The position numbers and the translations under genes are program-made. From Burkholderia sp. 4M9327F10 (GTDB taxonomy: Bacteria > Pseudomonadota > Gammaproteobacteria > Burkholderiales > Burkholderiaceae): 64,000 nucleotides of DNA. Positions 25,770-35,097 of the stretch are shown piece after piece. Position 1 is the stretch's first letter. The number at the start of each line of letters is the position of its first letter. The notes beneath the pieces were generated by a model. That model did not search any database. It was not told the origin of the DNA and saw only the letters and a list, made by a program, of their open reading frames with translations. The stretch covers positions 79,977 to 143,976 of the forward strand of contig NZ_SCNV01000016.1 of the NCBI RefSeq assembly GCF_005503145.1, written 5' to 3'.

Positions 25770-26918
25770 ATGACCCAACACCCTACGCAACACCCCACTC
25801 AGGCGCCGACCATCACCTGGCCCGAAGCCGACGGCCCGCGCACCGCGCGCTGGCGCTCCGAAGCGGCGGTACCACCGCCCAAGCGCGTCATCGTAGCGGA
25901 CGACCGCACCACGGCAGATAGCGCCTATCGCCTCGCCTGCGAAGGCACGGCACTCCTATGGCAAGGCGACTTCCAGAATGCCCGTCAGCTTTTGCAGGCG
26001 GTGACGCGTCGCGTCGAGCGCAAGCCGCGCAAGCAGGCCGAGACGCTGATCGACGCCTTCAATTTCCATCGCCAGGCGCAGTCGCAACGCGCACGCACGC
26101 TGGGCATGATCCTGATCCCGCTCGACGCCGCCTACGCGATCCCCTTGCGCCGCGCGCCGGAAGTGGCCCAGGCCTGCGCGGAGACTTATGGCCCGCCGTC
26201 CGATGAGGCATCGGTGGTGTCGTTGCGCGAGCTGCTCGGTCTGATCGGCGCTCATGAGTGGCGTAAGAAGGGCGTGGAGATTCCCGTACTCGGCGAGCGC
26301 ATTCACCCGCACTACGGCGTGTTCTCGCCGGTGCGCGGCGAATACGTCGACCTGGTGGCGCGCACACCGCTGCCGTCGCTGAACAAGGCGTTCGATATCG
26401 GCACCGGCACCGGCGTGCTCGCCGCCTTGCTGGCCAAGCGCGGTGTGAAGAAGATCGTCGCGACCGACCAGGACCCGCGTGCACTGGCTTGCGCGCAGGA
26501 AAATCTTGCACGCCTTGGTTTCGCCCAGCAGGTCGAAGTGGTCGAGGCCGATCTGTTCCCGGAAGGCCGCGCGCCGCTCGTGATCTGTAACCCGCCGTGG
26601 GTGCCGGCACGGCCGGCGTCGCCGATCGAATACGCCATCTACGATAACGACAGCCGCATGCTGCTCGGTTTCCTGAACGGGCTGGCGGATCATCTGTCGC
26701 CGGGCGGCGAAGGCTGGCTGATTTTGTCGGATTTCGCTGAACATCTGGGTTTGCGCACCCGTCAGTTTTTGCTCGATGCCATCGAAAAAGTCGGCCTCAC
26801 GGTGGTCGGCCGCGAAGATATCCGTCCACGGCATCCGAAGTCCTCGGATGAAACCGATCCACTGCATGCCGCACGCGTCGCAGAAGTGACCTCGCTGTGG
26901 CGCCTGAAGGCGCGCTAG
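25770..26918 (+). CDS. Class I SAM-dependent methyltransferase with NPPW motif
   Basis: 382 residues. The C-terminal half holds a Rossmann methyltransferase: AFDIGTGTGVLAALLAKRG (motif I, SAM binding), ATDQDPRAL (motif II) and ICNPPWVPA (motif IV). The NPPY/W motif is used by enzymes that methylate amino groups of glutamine, adenine or guanine, as in PrmC/HemK and RlmG-like enzymes. The N-terminal 150 residues are a family-specific substrate domain. The substrate is not predictable from sequence alone. It is a single gene transcribed away from the tRNA. Confidence 0.85.
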   Translation: MTQHPTQHPTQAPTITWPEADGPRTARWRSEAAVPPPKRVIVADDRTTADSAYRLACEGTALLWQGDFQNARQLLQAVTRRVERKPRKQAETLIDAFNFHRQAQSQRARTLGMILIPLDAAYAIPLRRAPEVAQACAETYGPPSDEASVVSLRELLGLIGAHEWRKKGVEIPVLGERIHPHYGVFSPVRGEYVDLVARTPLPSLNKAFDIGTGTGVLAALLAKRGVKKIVATDQDPRALACAQENLARLGFAQQVEVVEADLFPEGRAPLVICNPPWVPARPASPIEYAIYDNDSRMLLGFLNGLADHLSPGGEGWLILSDFAEHLGLRTRQFLLDAIEKVGLTVVGREDIRPRHPKSSDETDPLHAARVAEVTSLWRLKAR

Positions 26919-26956
26919 GCGGCTGAGAGTGTGCTGGAGAGCGCGGAGAACCGCGC

Positions 26957-28267
26957 TCAGCGTCCGGTTTCAGCAAGCCAGGCCAGCACCCCGCGCCCCG
27001 CAACCAGTCCGCTCGCAAAGCACGCGGTCAGCAGATACCCGCCGGTCGGCGCTTCCCAATCGAGCATTTCGCCGGCGCAGAACGCGCCCGGCAGATGCCC
27101 GATCATCAGGTGCGTATCGAGCGTCTCAAACGGGATGCCGCCTGCGCTGCTGATCGCCTCTTCAATGGGCCGCGCACGTACGAGCTTCAAAGGCAGCGCC
27201 TTGATGGTTTGAGCGAGCAGCGTTGCATCGGTAAATGCCTCTTTCGGGAGCGCTTCGTGCAGCAACCCGAGCTTCACCCCGCCCAACCCAATGCGGCTTT
27301 GCAGATGGCTCGACATCGAGCGCGAGCCGCGCGGCCGGGTGACTTCGTCCAGCATGCGTTGTTCGCTGAGTCCCGGGGCGAGATCGAGCGTGATGGTGAC
27401 CTCGCCGTCTGCCAGGATCCGCTCGCGAACCAGTGCCGATAGCGCATACACCAGACTGCCCTCGATACCCGATTCGGTTACGACGAATTCACCTTGGCGA
27501 TGCTGGAGGTTGCCGTCCGTGTCGGTCAAGGTGATCGCTACGGGCTTCACCGGCTGTCCGGCGAAGCGCTCGCGGAAGTACTCGCTCCAGTTTGCGTCGA
27601 AGCCGCAATTCGCCGGGCGCAGCGGCGCAACCGGCACGCCACGCGCGCTCATCAACGGCACCCATGCTGCGTCCGAGCCGAGGCGCGGCCAGCTTGCACC
27701 GCCCAGCGCGAACACCACGGCATCGGCGCGCACCTGCTGCTCGCCAGTGGGCGTCATGAAGCGCAGTGTCTGCTGCGCGGTGCGTCGAGTGGTGTCTTCG
27801 TGCCCTACGTCCGTAGCGTTCCCGAAGTCCGGGCTTTCCCAGCCTACCCATTTGTGCCGCATGTGAAAGCGCACCCCCGCTTCCTTGAGGCGATGCAGCC
27901 AGGCGCGCAGCATCGGCGCCGCTTTCATATCGGTGGGGAACACGCGGCCTGAACTGCCGACGAAGGTTTCGACGCCGAGATCGCGTAGCCAGGCTCGCAA
28001 CGAATCCGGTCCAAACGCATCGAGCAGGGGCGCAATCTGTTCGCGCCGCGCGCCGTAGCGCCCGAGAAACGGCTCGATCGATTCAGAGTGCGTGATGTTC
28101 ATGCCGCCTTTGCCCGCCATCAGGAATTTGCGTCCCACTGACGGCATGGCGTCGTACACGTTGACCCGCACGCCCTGCTGGGTGGCTAGCGCTTCCGCCG
28201 CCATCAACCCGGCGGGGCCGCCGCCGATGACAGCGACACAAGCGGAATCGGGCGAGGTGGTGGACAT
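26957..28267 (-). CDS. HI0933/BaiN-type FAD-dependent oxidoreductase
   Basis: 436 residues from MSTTSPDSACVAVIGGGPAGL; frames upstream of this ATG are low-complexity and unlikely. The N-terminal dinucleotide-binding motif GGGPAGLMAAEAL is followed by GRKFLMAGKGGMNITHS, the signature of the HI0933 flavoprotein family (TIGR03862 branch). A second FAD contact (GEMLDWEAPTGGYLLTACFASGLVAGR) closes the C-terminus. Members are soluble flavoproteins, some reducing unsaturated steroid or other C=C bonds; the substrate here is unknown. It is convergent with the methyltransferase gene. Confidence 0.87.
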   Translation of the reverse strand: MSTTSPDSACVAVIGGGPAGLMAAEALATQQGVRVNVYDAMPSVGRKFLMAGKGGMNITHSESIEPFLGRYGARREQIAPLLDAFGPDSLRAWLRDLGVETFVGSSGRVFPTDMKAAPMLRAWLHRLKEAGVRFHMRHKWVGWESPDFGNATDVGHEDTTRRTAQQTLRFMTPTGEQQVRADAVVFALGGASWPRLGSDAAWVPLMSARGVPVAPLRPANCGFDANWSEYFRERFAGQPVKPVAITLTDTDGNLQHRQGEFVVTESGIEGSLVYALSALVRERILADGEVTITLDLAPGLSEQRMLDEVTRPRGSRSMSSHLQSRIGLGGVKLGLLHEALPKEAFTDATLLAQTIKALPLKLVRARPIEEAISSAGGIPFETLDTHLMIGHLPGAFCAGEMLDWEAPTGGYLLTACFASGLVAGRGVLAWLAETGR

Positions 28268-28648
28268 TCGGTGCATCCAGGTCAGATGAGGGTGAGGGTG
28301 AGGGCGTGAGCAGGAGAACAGCGGTTTGCGCGGCCAGATTGCCACGGCCGGTGACGCAAAGCCCGCTATTTTCACACTGCACGCGGTTAGGCCGCAAACC
28401 TGGACCGTCCCGCTGCTGCGATGCTCGGCGAGCAGCAGATCGCATCTGCACTTGTCCGTCGCAATCGCGCTATGCAATCCACATGCGCGACCTATACTTT
28501 ACGAACCCCTTCCAATGGGCGCGCTCCCGCGTCCTTTCCCAGCGCACATTCCGCTTGCTCCCTGCACTGCAGATCCGTCGACCGGTCCTACGGTCGACGT
28601 CGGCGGCTTGCGCGCATTCATTGGCGCCATTGATCTGAGGAGACTGTC
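28268..28648. other. Divergent intergenic region, no gene seen
   Basis: 381 bases separating the flavoprotein gene (-) from the small DUF1059 gene (+). Short open frames overlap on both strands without ribosome sites or recognisable products. It presumably holds both promoters; a TATACTTTAC stretch at about 28491-28500 is a possible -10 region for the plus-strand gene. Confidence 0.4.
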
Positions 28649-28858
28649 ATGACTCGCAAGTACATCGATTGCCGCGAATTCCCGAGCGAAATGGGTTGCT
28701 CGATCGCGCTGTCGGCCGATTCCGAAGGCGAGCTGCTCGAAGCGGCCGTGCAGCATGCCGTTACGGTTCACAAACACGCGGACTCGCCCGAACTGCGCTC
28801 GCAGTTGAGGTCACTGTTCCACGACGGCACGCCGCCGGTCGATGCGCCCCGCGCGTGA
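28649..28858 (+). CDS. Small DUF1059 protein
   Basis: 69 residues after GGAGACTGTC. The sequence MTRKYIDCREFPSEMGCSIALSAD and the helix LLEAAVQHAVTVH match the DUF1059 family of small soluble proteins: a conserved C-x-x-F...C pattern (C9 and C18 here) followed by an alpha helix. No function is established for the family. It is transcribed alone. Confidence 0.8.
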   Translation: MTRKYIDCREFPSEMGCSIALSADSEGELLEAAVQHAVTVHKHADSPELRSQLRSLFHDGTPPVDAPRA

Positions 28859-28920
28859 AGCATCGGCAATATCGCCAGTACCGGCGCGCCGCGAGGCCTG
28901 GACCCGCGTGACCCGGCCGA

Positions 28921-30207
28921 TCAAACCGGCGCGCGCGCCGTCTCAGTCTCGCGACGTCCACCCGGGCTGGTCGGCAGCGGTTCGATCCGGCCCACGATCA
29001 CCAGATAACTGAACGCGCCCAAAAAACAGAAGCCGCCGGCGACGATCAGCGGAATCGTGAACGAGCCCTTGGTCAAGGCGACCATCACGCCGGTAAACGT
29101 GGTGATGACGATGCCGGCCAGATTCGAGGCGAAGTTCTGAATGCCGCTGATCGACGCGACATGATCCTGGGTCGGAGCGACATCAGCCGGGAGCGACCAG
29201 ATGCTGGCGGCCGCGAAAGCGAGGCTGCCGTAGGCGATGCCGAAGCACGCCAGCATCAGATACACGTTCGAGGTGAACGCCGACAACGTGATCACCGACG
29301 ACATCAGCATCCCGCCCACCATGCAGGTCTTGCGTGACGCGGTGAGGCTCCAGCCGCGCCGGTAGAGCGCATCGGAGACGAAGCCGCCGAGCCAGCCGCC
29401 GGGGATCGAAATTAGCGCAGGAATCATCCCGAGCGTGCCAAGCGATTTCAACGAGAAGCCGCGCGTCTGCACAAGGTAGCTTGGGAACCAGGTGATGAAG
29501 AAATAGATCACGAAGTTCAGGCAGAAGAAGCCCAGCATCATGCCCCACAGCGTGCGGTGGCGAAACAGCGAGGCCCAGCTTGCGCGCGGCTCGCCGCTGC
29601 GCGCTTCGCGTGGCGGCACGACGTCTGTGGCGCCGGTCATGTCGCCGTGGGCGGGGCTGCGGTAGATTGCCAGCCAGCCGACGATCCACACCGCACCGAG
29701 CAGGCCTGTGGCGATAAACGACGCTTTCCATCCAGCCGTGCTGATGATCAGCGCGACGAGCGGAATCGAGAGCGCCGAACCGACCCGCGAGCCGCTATCG
29801 AAGATGCTGGTGGCGATTGCCCGCTGCGCCGGCTTGAACCACTGAGCGACCAGTTTCGCGCAGGACGGGTACGCTCCCGCCTCGCCGATGCCGAGCATCA
29901 GCCGGCAACCGAACATCGCGCCGACGCTGCTCGCCACCGCCGTAGCCGCCGTGAACAGTGACCACCAGCCGACAGCGAGCGGCAAGGCAATGCGCGCGCC
30001 AACCCGGTCGATAAACCAGCCGAACGGCATTTGCATGAACGCATAGGTCCAGAAAAAGCCGCTCAGGATCAGGCCCATCTCCGCTGGCCCGATGCCGAGC
30101 GCCTTTTCGATCTGCGGTGCGGCGACCGCGAGATTCGCCCGGTCGACGTAATTCACCGCAATCGCCAGAAAACATAGAAAGATCACGACCCAACGCATTT
30201 TCCTCAT
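28921..30207 (-). CDS. MFS transporter, anion:cation symporter-like
   Basis: 428 residues from the ATG at 30207, chosen because GGAGGAGACG lies just upstream; a longer frame to 30327 lacks this. Twelve hydrophobic segments are visible with the loop 2-3 motif GWFIDRVGARIALPLAVGWW. N-terminal RWVVIFLCFLAIAVNYVDRANLAVAAP is typical of the ACS family (hexuronate, galactarate, phthalate and related organic acid carriers). The substrate is not predictable. It ends 62 bases from the convergent DUF1059 gene. Confidence 0.85.
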   Translation of the reverse strand: MRKMRWVVIFLCFLAIAVNYVDRANLAVAAPQIEKALGIGPAEMGLILSGFFWTYAFMQMPFGWFIDRVGARIALPLAVGWWSLFTAATAVASSVGAMFGCRLMLGIGEAGAYPSCAKLVAQWFKPAQRAIATSIFDSGSRVGSALSIPLVALIISTAGWKASFIATGLLGAVWIVGWLAIYRSPAHGDMTGATDVVPPREARSGEPRASWASLFRHRTLWGMMLGFFCLNFVIYFFITWFPSYLVQTRGFSLKSLGTLGMIPALISIPGGWLGGFVSDALYRRGWSLTASRKTCMVGGMLMSSVITLSAFTSNVYLMLACFGIAYGSLAFAAASIWSLPADVAPTQDHVASISGIQNFASNLAGIVITTFTGVMVALTKGSFTIPLIVAGGFCFLGAFSYLVIVGRIEPLPTSPGGRRETETARAPV

Positions 30208-30366
30208 AACAACGTCTCCTCCAGGGGCGGCATCCGTCGTGTGGATCATGCAGTCCGCTGCGATGCCGGCTGGCGGTGCATATGTCCTGAGCGTCCCGCT
30301 CTGCCGGCGGGATTGCATTGCGTGCATACTGAATCGGCCTGACCAGTTGCCGATAATAGGAGTGCT
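30208..30366. other. Upstream region of the MFS gene
   Basis: About 160 bases with no gene; it should contain the minus-strand MFS promoter and the ribosome site of the small plus-strand frame that follows. Confidence 0.4.
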
Positions 30367-30555
30367 GTGCTCACCTGGTCAAATCCGGCCGCGCAGCAGA
30401 CCGCGACGCGCAAAGACGGCCCGCCGTCCGGGCGCGAGCCGGTTCAGGCGCTCAAGGCGTTAGAGGTGCTGTGCAAGGGGACGACGGATGAAATGGCAAA
30501 CGGGCACGTGCCGATTGCCGTGGACCGTGGGGTTCAGCCAGAGAGGAGGGCGTAA
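30367..30555 (+). CDS. Small hypothetical protein (GTG start)
   Basis: 62 residues. The case for it is an AGGAG site at 30358-30362 four bases before GTG and a protein-like sequence (REPVQALKALEVLCKGTTDEM, GHVPIAVDRGVQPERR) that does not look like a frame shadow because no gene is known on the other strand here. No family is recognised and no partner gene follows on the same strand. Confidence 0.35.
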   Translation: MLTWSNPAAQQTATRKDGPPSGREPVQALKALEVLCKGTTDEMANGHVPIAVDRGVQPERRA

Positions 30556-30615
30556 TCGTGCGCTAATGCACGCGGCCGCAGCGCAGGCGCCGCGACCGCG
30601 CGTCGGTTCCGGGCG

Positions 30616-30936
30616 TCAGCCCGGATATTCCTCGTCGACCTTGAGTCCGGCGAGCTTGAAAATCACCCGCAGCGTTTGCGGTTTGATATCGCGCCGTGAG
30701 GCGAGCGTCGTCATCACGAAGTCCAGTACCTTGGCGTACTTGAGCATCGTGAGGCAGGTCTCCAGGTCGACGCTGCCGTCGCGCATCAACTCGGCAAGAC
30801 GCAGCATCTCCACCGAGATATCGCGCGCCATTTCCAGTTCGAGTTGCTGTTTCTCCGTCCACGCGGGCGTGGCTGTCAGCTTGGCTAACAGTTCCTGAAA
30901 CTTCTGTTCGGCGTTGCCGTTGGGTATCGTATCCAT
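30616..30936 (-). CDS. Hypothetical soluble helical protein
   Basis: 106 residues from MDTIPNGNAEQKFQELLAKL. It is rich in charged and leucine residues and should be mostly helical, with no signal or membrane segment. A segment KVLDFVMTTLASRRDIKPQTLRVIFKLAGL could fold as a helix-turn-helix-like unit, but that is weak. I do not recognise the family. It stands alone between a small plus-strand frame and a 367-base gap. Confidence 0.6.
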   Translation of the reverse strand: MDTIPNGNAEQKFQELLAKLTATPAWTEKQQLELEMARDISVEMLRLAELMRDGSVDLETCLTMLKYAKVLDFVMTTLASRRDIKPQTLRVIFKLAGLKVDEEYPG

Positions 30937-31303
30937 TGCCGCCTCATTTTCTTCTGAGCGCGCTTCCAGTTAAGATCGCGGCGCACTGCAGGTTACGTAA
31001 CGTTCGGACCCGTGTTCCGGTCCGACCTCCCCCACACCCTTGCGGTTCACCTGATCGAGCTGGCAGCCGGCGGGGTGTTTATGTTCTCCATGCGGCCTGC
31101 CACGGGGCTTCGGCTGCATGCTTGCCTTCCTGCGCGTTTCTCGTTTCGTCGTGCTTCGCTTCGCGCACTAATTTCAGAGCAGGAAGTGTTCCAGGAAAAC
31201 ACGATGCGCGCTTCGGCGGCGGCGAAGAATCGGTCGCTATGCCGCGCTTTGGGTAAACTGGCAGTAACTTTTCTCTTTTTCCGTCGCCTGTCGCACGTTC
31301 GCC
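30937..31303. other. Intergenic region, no gene seen
   Basis: 367 bases between divergent genes. Open frames are short, cysteine/arginine-rich and without ribosome sites, the usual pattern of non-coding high-GC sequence. It should carry promoters for both neighbours. Confidence 0.4.
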
Positions 31304-32158
31304 GTGCAATCGATGACGGTCCGTACGATGTCGAGCAAAACTCACGAAATTCGCCCCAACCAATCAGTCGAACTGCTGAAGGAGCTGCATATCCTCACGC
31401 GCGACGGCAAGATGAATCAGGACAGCCGCCGCAAGCTCAAGCAGGTCTACCACCTGTTCCAGTTCATCGAACCGCTGCTGAAAGATCTGAAAGAAAGTCA
31501 GGGCGACCTGACCCTCGTCGACCACGGCGCCGGTAAGTCCTATCTTGGTTTTATCCTGTACGACCTGTTTTTCAAGGAGCAGCAGGATAAATCGCACATC
31601 TACGGTATCGAGACGCGCGAAGAACTCGTGGCGAGTTCGGAGGCGCTGGCGGCGCGGCTGGGCTTCAAGGGGATGTCGTTTCTGAATCTGTCGGTGGCGG
31701 AGTCGATTTCGTCAGACCGTTTGCCGGCGAAGATCGATATCGTCACGGCGCTGCACGCGTGCAACACGGCAACCGATGACGCAATTCGCTTCGCCCTGCA
31801 AAAGCACGCTAAATACATCGTGGTGGTGCCGTGCTGTCAGGCCGAAGTGGCGGGCGTGCTGCGCCAGAACAAGAGCAAGTCGCTTGGCAACGCGTTGACG
31901 GAGATCTGGCGTCACCCGTTGCACACGCGTGAGTTCGGCAGCCAGATCACCAACGTGCTGCGCTGTCTGCAACTCGAGGCGCACGGTTATCAGGTGAGCG
32001 TGACCGAACTGGTGGGCTGGGAGCATTCGATGAAAAACGAACTCATCATCGCTCAATACAAGGATTTGCCGCGCCGCCGCCCGGCGGAGCGGCTCAACGA
32101 GGTGATGGATACACTCGGGATTGCTGAGTTACGCGAGCGCTTCTTTGTGGAGGCCTGA
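31304..32158 (+). CDS. SAM-dependent methyltransferase (Methyltransf_32-like)
   Basis: Up to 284 residues; in-frame ATGs at 31304, 31313 and 31328 are all possible and none has a clear ribosome site, with 31328 (MSSKTHEIRPNQ) the most protein-like. LTLVDHGAGKSYLGFILYDLF is a motif-I glycine region with the D-x-G-A/C-G-K-S form of the Methyltransf_32 group, and the IYGIETREEL and VTALHACNTATDDAI segments are motifs II and IV. That group includes RNA- and protein-modifying enzymes. CC pair in VVPCCQAEV is typical of the family. Substrate unknown. Confidence 0.8.
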   Translation: MQSMTVRTMSSKTHEIRPNQSVELLKELHILTRDGKMNQDSRRKLKQVYHLFQFIEPLLKDLKESQGDLTLVDHGAGKSYLGFILYDLFFKEQQDKSHIYGIETREELVASSEALAARLGFKGMSFLNLSVAESISSDRLPAKIDIVTALHACNTATDDAIRFALQKHAKYIVVVPCCQAEVAGVLRQNKSKSLGNALTEIWRHPLHTREFGSQITNVLRCLQLEAHGYQVSVTELVGWEHSMKNELIIAQYKDLPRRRPAERLNEVMDTLGIAELRERFFVEA

Positions 32159-32194
32159 GGGCTCGCAGCAGTGACGCGGACCGGCGGACGGGGC

Positions 32195-32761
32195 TTACTC
32201 GCTGGCCGGCTCGCTCATCCACTTCTCCCAACCGGCCAGGCCGAGCCGCCGCAGCGTCTCCTGATTGCGCTCGTAGATATCGGCGGCGTCCGGAAACGCC
32301 TCCACGGCGCGTTCGATGCTGGCCTCGCGCAGCAGGTGCAGGATCGGATACGGGGCGCGATTCGTATAGTTTTCGATATCGTCAGCCTCGCTGCCCTCGA
32401 ACTGGTACTGCGGGTGAAAGCTCGCGATCTGCAGTTCGCCTTCAAGGCGCAACTGCGCGAGCAGGCGATCCGCAAAAAACAGACAGTCGTTGTATTCGAG
32501 GAAATCGGCCAGCGCGTGCGGCAGGATCAGCAGCGTCGTGTCGATCTCGGCGGGGTCGGTCTGTTCGAGCGTTTTCAACTCCGCCTCGAGATCCATCAGA
32601 ACCCCTTCCAGATCCGTCGCTTCGCTGATTGCGTAGCGGATTTGCCCCTTCACGTGCACGGCCTTGGCGAACGGGCACAGGTTCAGGCCAATGACCGCGC
32701 GGGTTAGCCAGTGGCGGGTCGACGCGAGAATGGCGGTGTGAGAGTCGAGGGAGGGTGGCAT
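32195..32761 (-). CDS. DUF1415 family protein
   Basis: 188 residues. The N-terminal TRHWLTRAVIGLNLCPFAK and the later DDIENYTNRAPYPILHLLRE are diagnostic of DUF1415, a family of soluble proteins about 190 residues long with no assigned activity. Conserved C, H and N residues in these two stretches suggest a catalytic or metal site, but that is speculation. It is convergent with the methyltransferase gene. Confidence 0.85.
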   Translation of the reverse strand: MPPSLDSHTAILASTRHWLTRAVIGLNLCPFAKAVHVKGQIRYAISEATDLEGVLMDLEAELKTLEQTDPAEIDTTLLILPHALADFLEYNDCLFFADRLLAQLRLEGELQIASFHPQYQFEGSEADDIENYTNRAPYPILHLLREASIERAVEAFPDAADIYERNQETLRRLGLAGWEKWMSEPASE

Positions 32762-32865
32762 GGCGGGAGAATGAACTAATAGGCGGGGGCAGAAACGGGG
32801 ACCAGAAGCCGGGACCGGAAAGCAGGACTAAAAGCCGGAACCAAAAACGTCATTTTACGGGGCGC

Positions 32866-33510
32866 TCAGTCCCCAGCCCCAGTCTTCGTACAAGCCGCCG
32901 CAATCAGCTGCGCCGCCACCCGCGGCGCGGCCAGGATCGGCCCGCAACCGGGACCGTAGGTCTGACTCGCGGCATACACGCCTTCGATCAGCAAGCCGAG
33001 GGCGTTTGCCAATCCGGCCGGATCGTCGGCGCCGGCTTCGGTGGCGAGCGCCGTGATCCGTTCCATCAGGCGCGCCTTGTTGCCGACGACGAACTGCCGT
33101 GCCGCATGCGACGCATCCGGAAACTCCACCGCGACATTCACAAACGGACAACCGCGATAACCGTCCACCGACGCCCGCACGGCCAGATCGTCGAAGTATT
33201 GCTGGAGCTGTTTGGCCGGTTCGCCCGGATGCTTCGCGAAACTGCTTTCGACGTAGGAGAAAAACTGTGTGTCCTTGCGCTCCAGATAGGCCAGCATGAG
33301 GTCGTCTTTCGACGAAAACTGCCGGTACAGGCTCATCTTGTTGACGCCCGCCCGCTCGACGACGGCGTCGACCCCCACGGCCCGCACGCCTTCAAGGTAG
33401 AACAGTTCGCCGGCGGCCTGCAGCAGATGCTCCTGGGCTTGCGGCCCGGCGGTTTGCGTGCGGTTACGGCGGCTGGTGGCGGCCGGCTTTGCGGTGTCGC
33501 TTTGTGACAT
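32866..33510 (-). CDS. TetR-family transcriptional regulator
   Basis: 214 residues. After a basic N-terminal tail, residues 25-75 hold the TetR helix-turn-helix (AAGELFYLEGVRAVGVDAVVERAGVNKMSLYRQF), with the Y-x-x-F signature of the recognition helix. The C-terminal ligand-binding region carries a CPFVNVAVEFPD segment found in a subgroup often linked to xenobiotic or quinone response. It is divergent from an MFS gene across a 148-base gap with two palindromes, so it probably represses itself and that transporter. Confidence 0.9.
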   Translation of the reverse strand: MSQSDTAKPAATSRRNRTQTAGPQAQEHLLQAAGELFYLEGVRAVGVDAVVERAGVNKMSLYRQFSSKDDLMLAYLERKDTQFFSYVESSFAKHPGEPAKQLQQYFDDLAVRASVDGYRGCPFVNVAVEFPDASHAARQFVVGNKARLMERITALATEAGADDPAGLANALGLLIEGVYAASQTYGPGCGPILAAPRVAAQLIAAACTKTGAGD

Positions 33511-33544
33511 GGTGGTTCGACGCTCGTTTATCGATGCTTGACAT

Positions 33545-33560
33545 GTTACCGATCAGTAAC
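33545..33560. promoter_or_regulatory. Imperfect palindrome, possible TetR operator
   Basis: GTTACCGATCAGTAAC reads as an inverted repeat with one mismatched pair around a central GATC. It lies 35 bases upstream of the tetR start, in the divergent promoter region. Confidence 0.5.
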
Positions 33561-33576
33561 TAACATCGCAACACCA

Positions 33577-33596
33577 TTGTGACAGATCTGTCACAA
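33577..33596. promoter_or_regulatory. Perfect 20-bp palindrome, likely regulator operator
   Basis: TTGTGACAGATCTGTCACAA is a perfect inverted repeat midway between the divergent tetR and MFS genes. Size and position suit a dimeric TetR operator controlling both. Confidence 0.65.
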
Positions 33597-33658
33597 GTCC
33601 TTTACGAAACACGCAATAAACGGCGGCGTCCGACGGGCGGGCGCCAATTGGAGATCCG

Positions 33659-34942
33659 ATGAACTGGGCAGCGAGAATAATTGGCGATCGCTTCCATTAC
33701 GGCTGGCTGACCGTAGCGGTGGTATTTCTGGTGTTGCTGGCCGCGGCCGGCACGCGCGCCACGCCGAGCGTGATGATGGTGCCGCTCGAACATCAGTTCG
33801 GCTGGAGCCGGGCGACCATCTCGCTCGCCATTTCGGTGAATATCGCGCTGTATGGCCTGATGGGGCCGTTCGCCGCCGCCGCGATGCAGCGTTTCGGCGT
33901 GCGGCCGACGGTGCTTGCCGCGCTCGGCACCATGGCGGCCGGCGTGGCGCTGTCGTCGCTGATGACGCATCCGTGGCAGATGATTCTGATCTGGGGCGTG
34001 ATGGTAGGCGGCTCGACCGGGGTGGCGGCGCTGTCGCTGTCGGCAACGGTGGTGAATCGCTGGTTTACCACGCATCGCGGCCTGGTGATGGGTATCCTCA
34101 CCGCCAGTTCGGCGACCGGCCAGCTCGTTTTCCTGCCGCTGCTCGCGGCGATTGCCGAGCACCACGGCTGGCGCCAGGTGGTCTGGGTCGTGGCAGGCGC
34201 AGCAGCGATCGTCCTGCCGCTGGTGGCGTTCCTGCTCCCCGAGCGTCCTGCCGACCTGACGCTGCGTCCGTATGGCGAACCCGCCGACACACCGCTGCAC
34301 CGCGCCGTCACGAAGCAGAATCCGCTCGCCATCGCGTTCGGCACGCTGGCGATGGCCAGCAAGACGCGCGATTTCTGGCTGCTGTTTTTCAGCTTCTTCA
34401 TTTGCGGCGCCAGCACCAACGGTTATGTCGGCACCCACCTGATCGCCATGTGCGGCGACTATGGCATGAGCGAAGTGCAAGGCGCGTCGCTGCTGGCCGC
34501 CATGGGTATCTTCGACCTGTTCGGCACCACCTTGTCGGGCTGGCTCTCGGATCGCTTCAACAGCCGTGTGCTGCTGTTCTGGTACTACGGGCTGCGCGGC
34601 CTGTCGTTGATGTACCTGCCGCACGCGTTCGGCATCGACTTCTTCGGTCTGCCGCTGTTCGCGGTGTTCTACGGCCTGGACTGGATCGCCACCGTGCCGC
34701 CCACCGTGCGTCTCGCAACCGATGTCTACGGCAAGGACGCGGCGCCGGTCGTATTCGGCTGGGTGGTCGCGGGGCACCAGCTCGGCGCGGCCTTCGCGGC
34801 GCTGGGGGCGGGTATGCTGCGCGCAAGCCTCGGCACTTACACGGTGGCGTCGATGATCTCGGGCGGTCTGTGCCTCGTCGCTTCGGTGATCGTGCTGCGT
34901 ATCAATCGCGGCGAGCGGACGGTCGCACCGCAGGCGGTTTAG
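33659..34942 (+). CDS. MFS transporter, monocarboxylate/oxalate-formate type
   Basis: 427 residues with twelve predicted membrane segments. N-terminal IGDRFHYGWLTVAVVFLVLLAAAGTRATPSV and GWSRATISLAISVNIALYGLMGPFAA are characteristic of the MCT/OFA branch of MFS carriers, which move small organic acids. A DLFGTTLSGWLSDRF motif marks the second half. It is controlled, by position, by the divergent TetR regulator and is followed by a nitroreductase gene. Confidence 0.87.
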   Translation: MNWAARIIGDRFHYGWLTVAVVFLVLLAAAGTRATPSVMMVPLEHQFGWSRATISLAISVNIALYGLMGPFAAAAMQRFGVRPTVLAALGTMAAGVALSSLMTHPWQMILIWGVMVGGSTGVAALSLSATVVNRWFTTHRGLVMGILTASSATGQLVFLPLLAAIAEHHGWRQVVWVVAGAAAIVLPLVAFLLPERPADLTLRPYGEPADTPLHRAVTKQNPLAIAFGTLAMASKTRDFWLLFFSFFICGASTNGYVGTHLIAMCGDYGMSEVQGASLLAAMGIFDLFGTTLSGWLSDRFNSRVLLFWYYGLRGLSLMYLPHAFGIDFFGLPLFAVFYGLDWIATVPPTVRLATDVYGKDAAPVVFGWVVAGHQLGAAFAALGAGMLRASLGTYTVASMISGGLCLVASVIVLRINRGERTVAPQAV

Positions 34943-35097
34943 GCCGCTGGTTTAGGTCGCTGAGGCGGGCGGCGCGCTCGCGCCGAATTCCGAATGCGCT
35001 TTATCCGTCTCTTTCGCAGCGCGAGCGGCGAAGCCCGGTTATGCTATGTGCCCCGGGCAGTCGCCCGTCGATCATGAATTTCGACCGAGAGAAGCGC

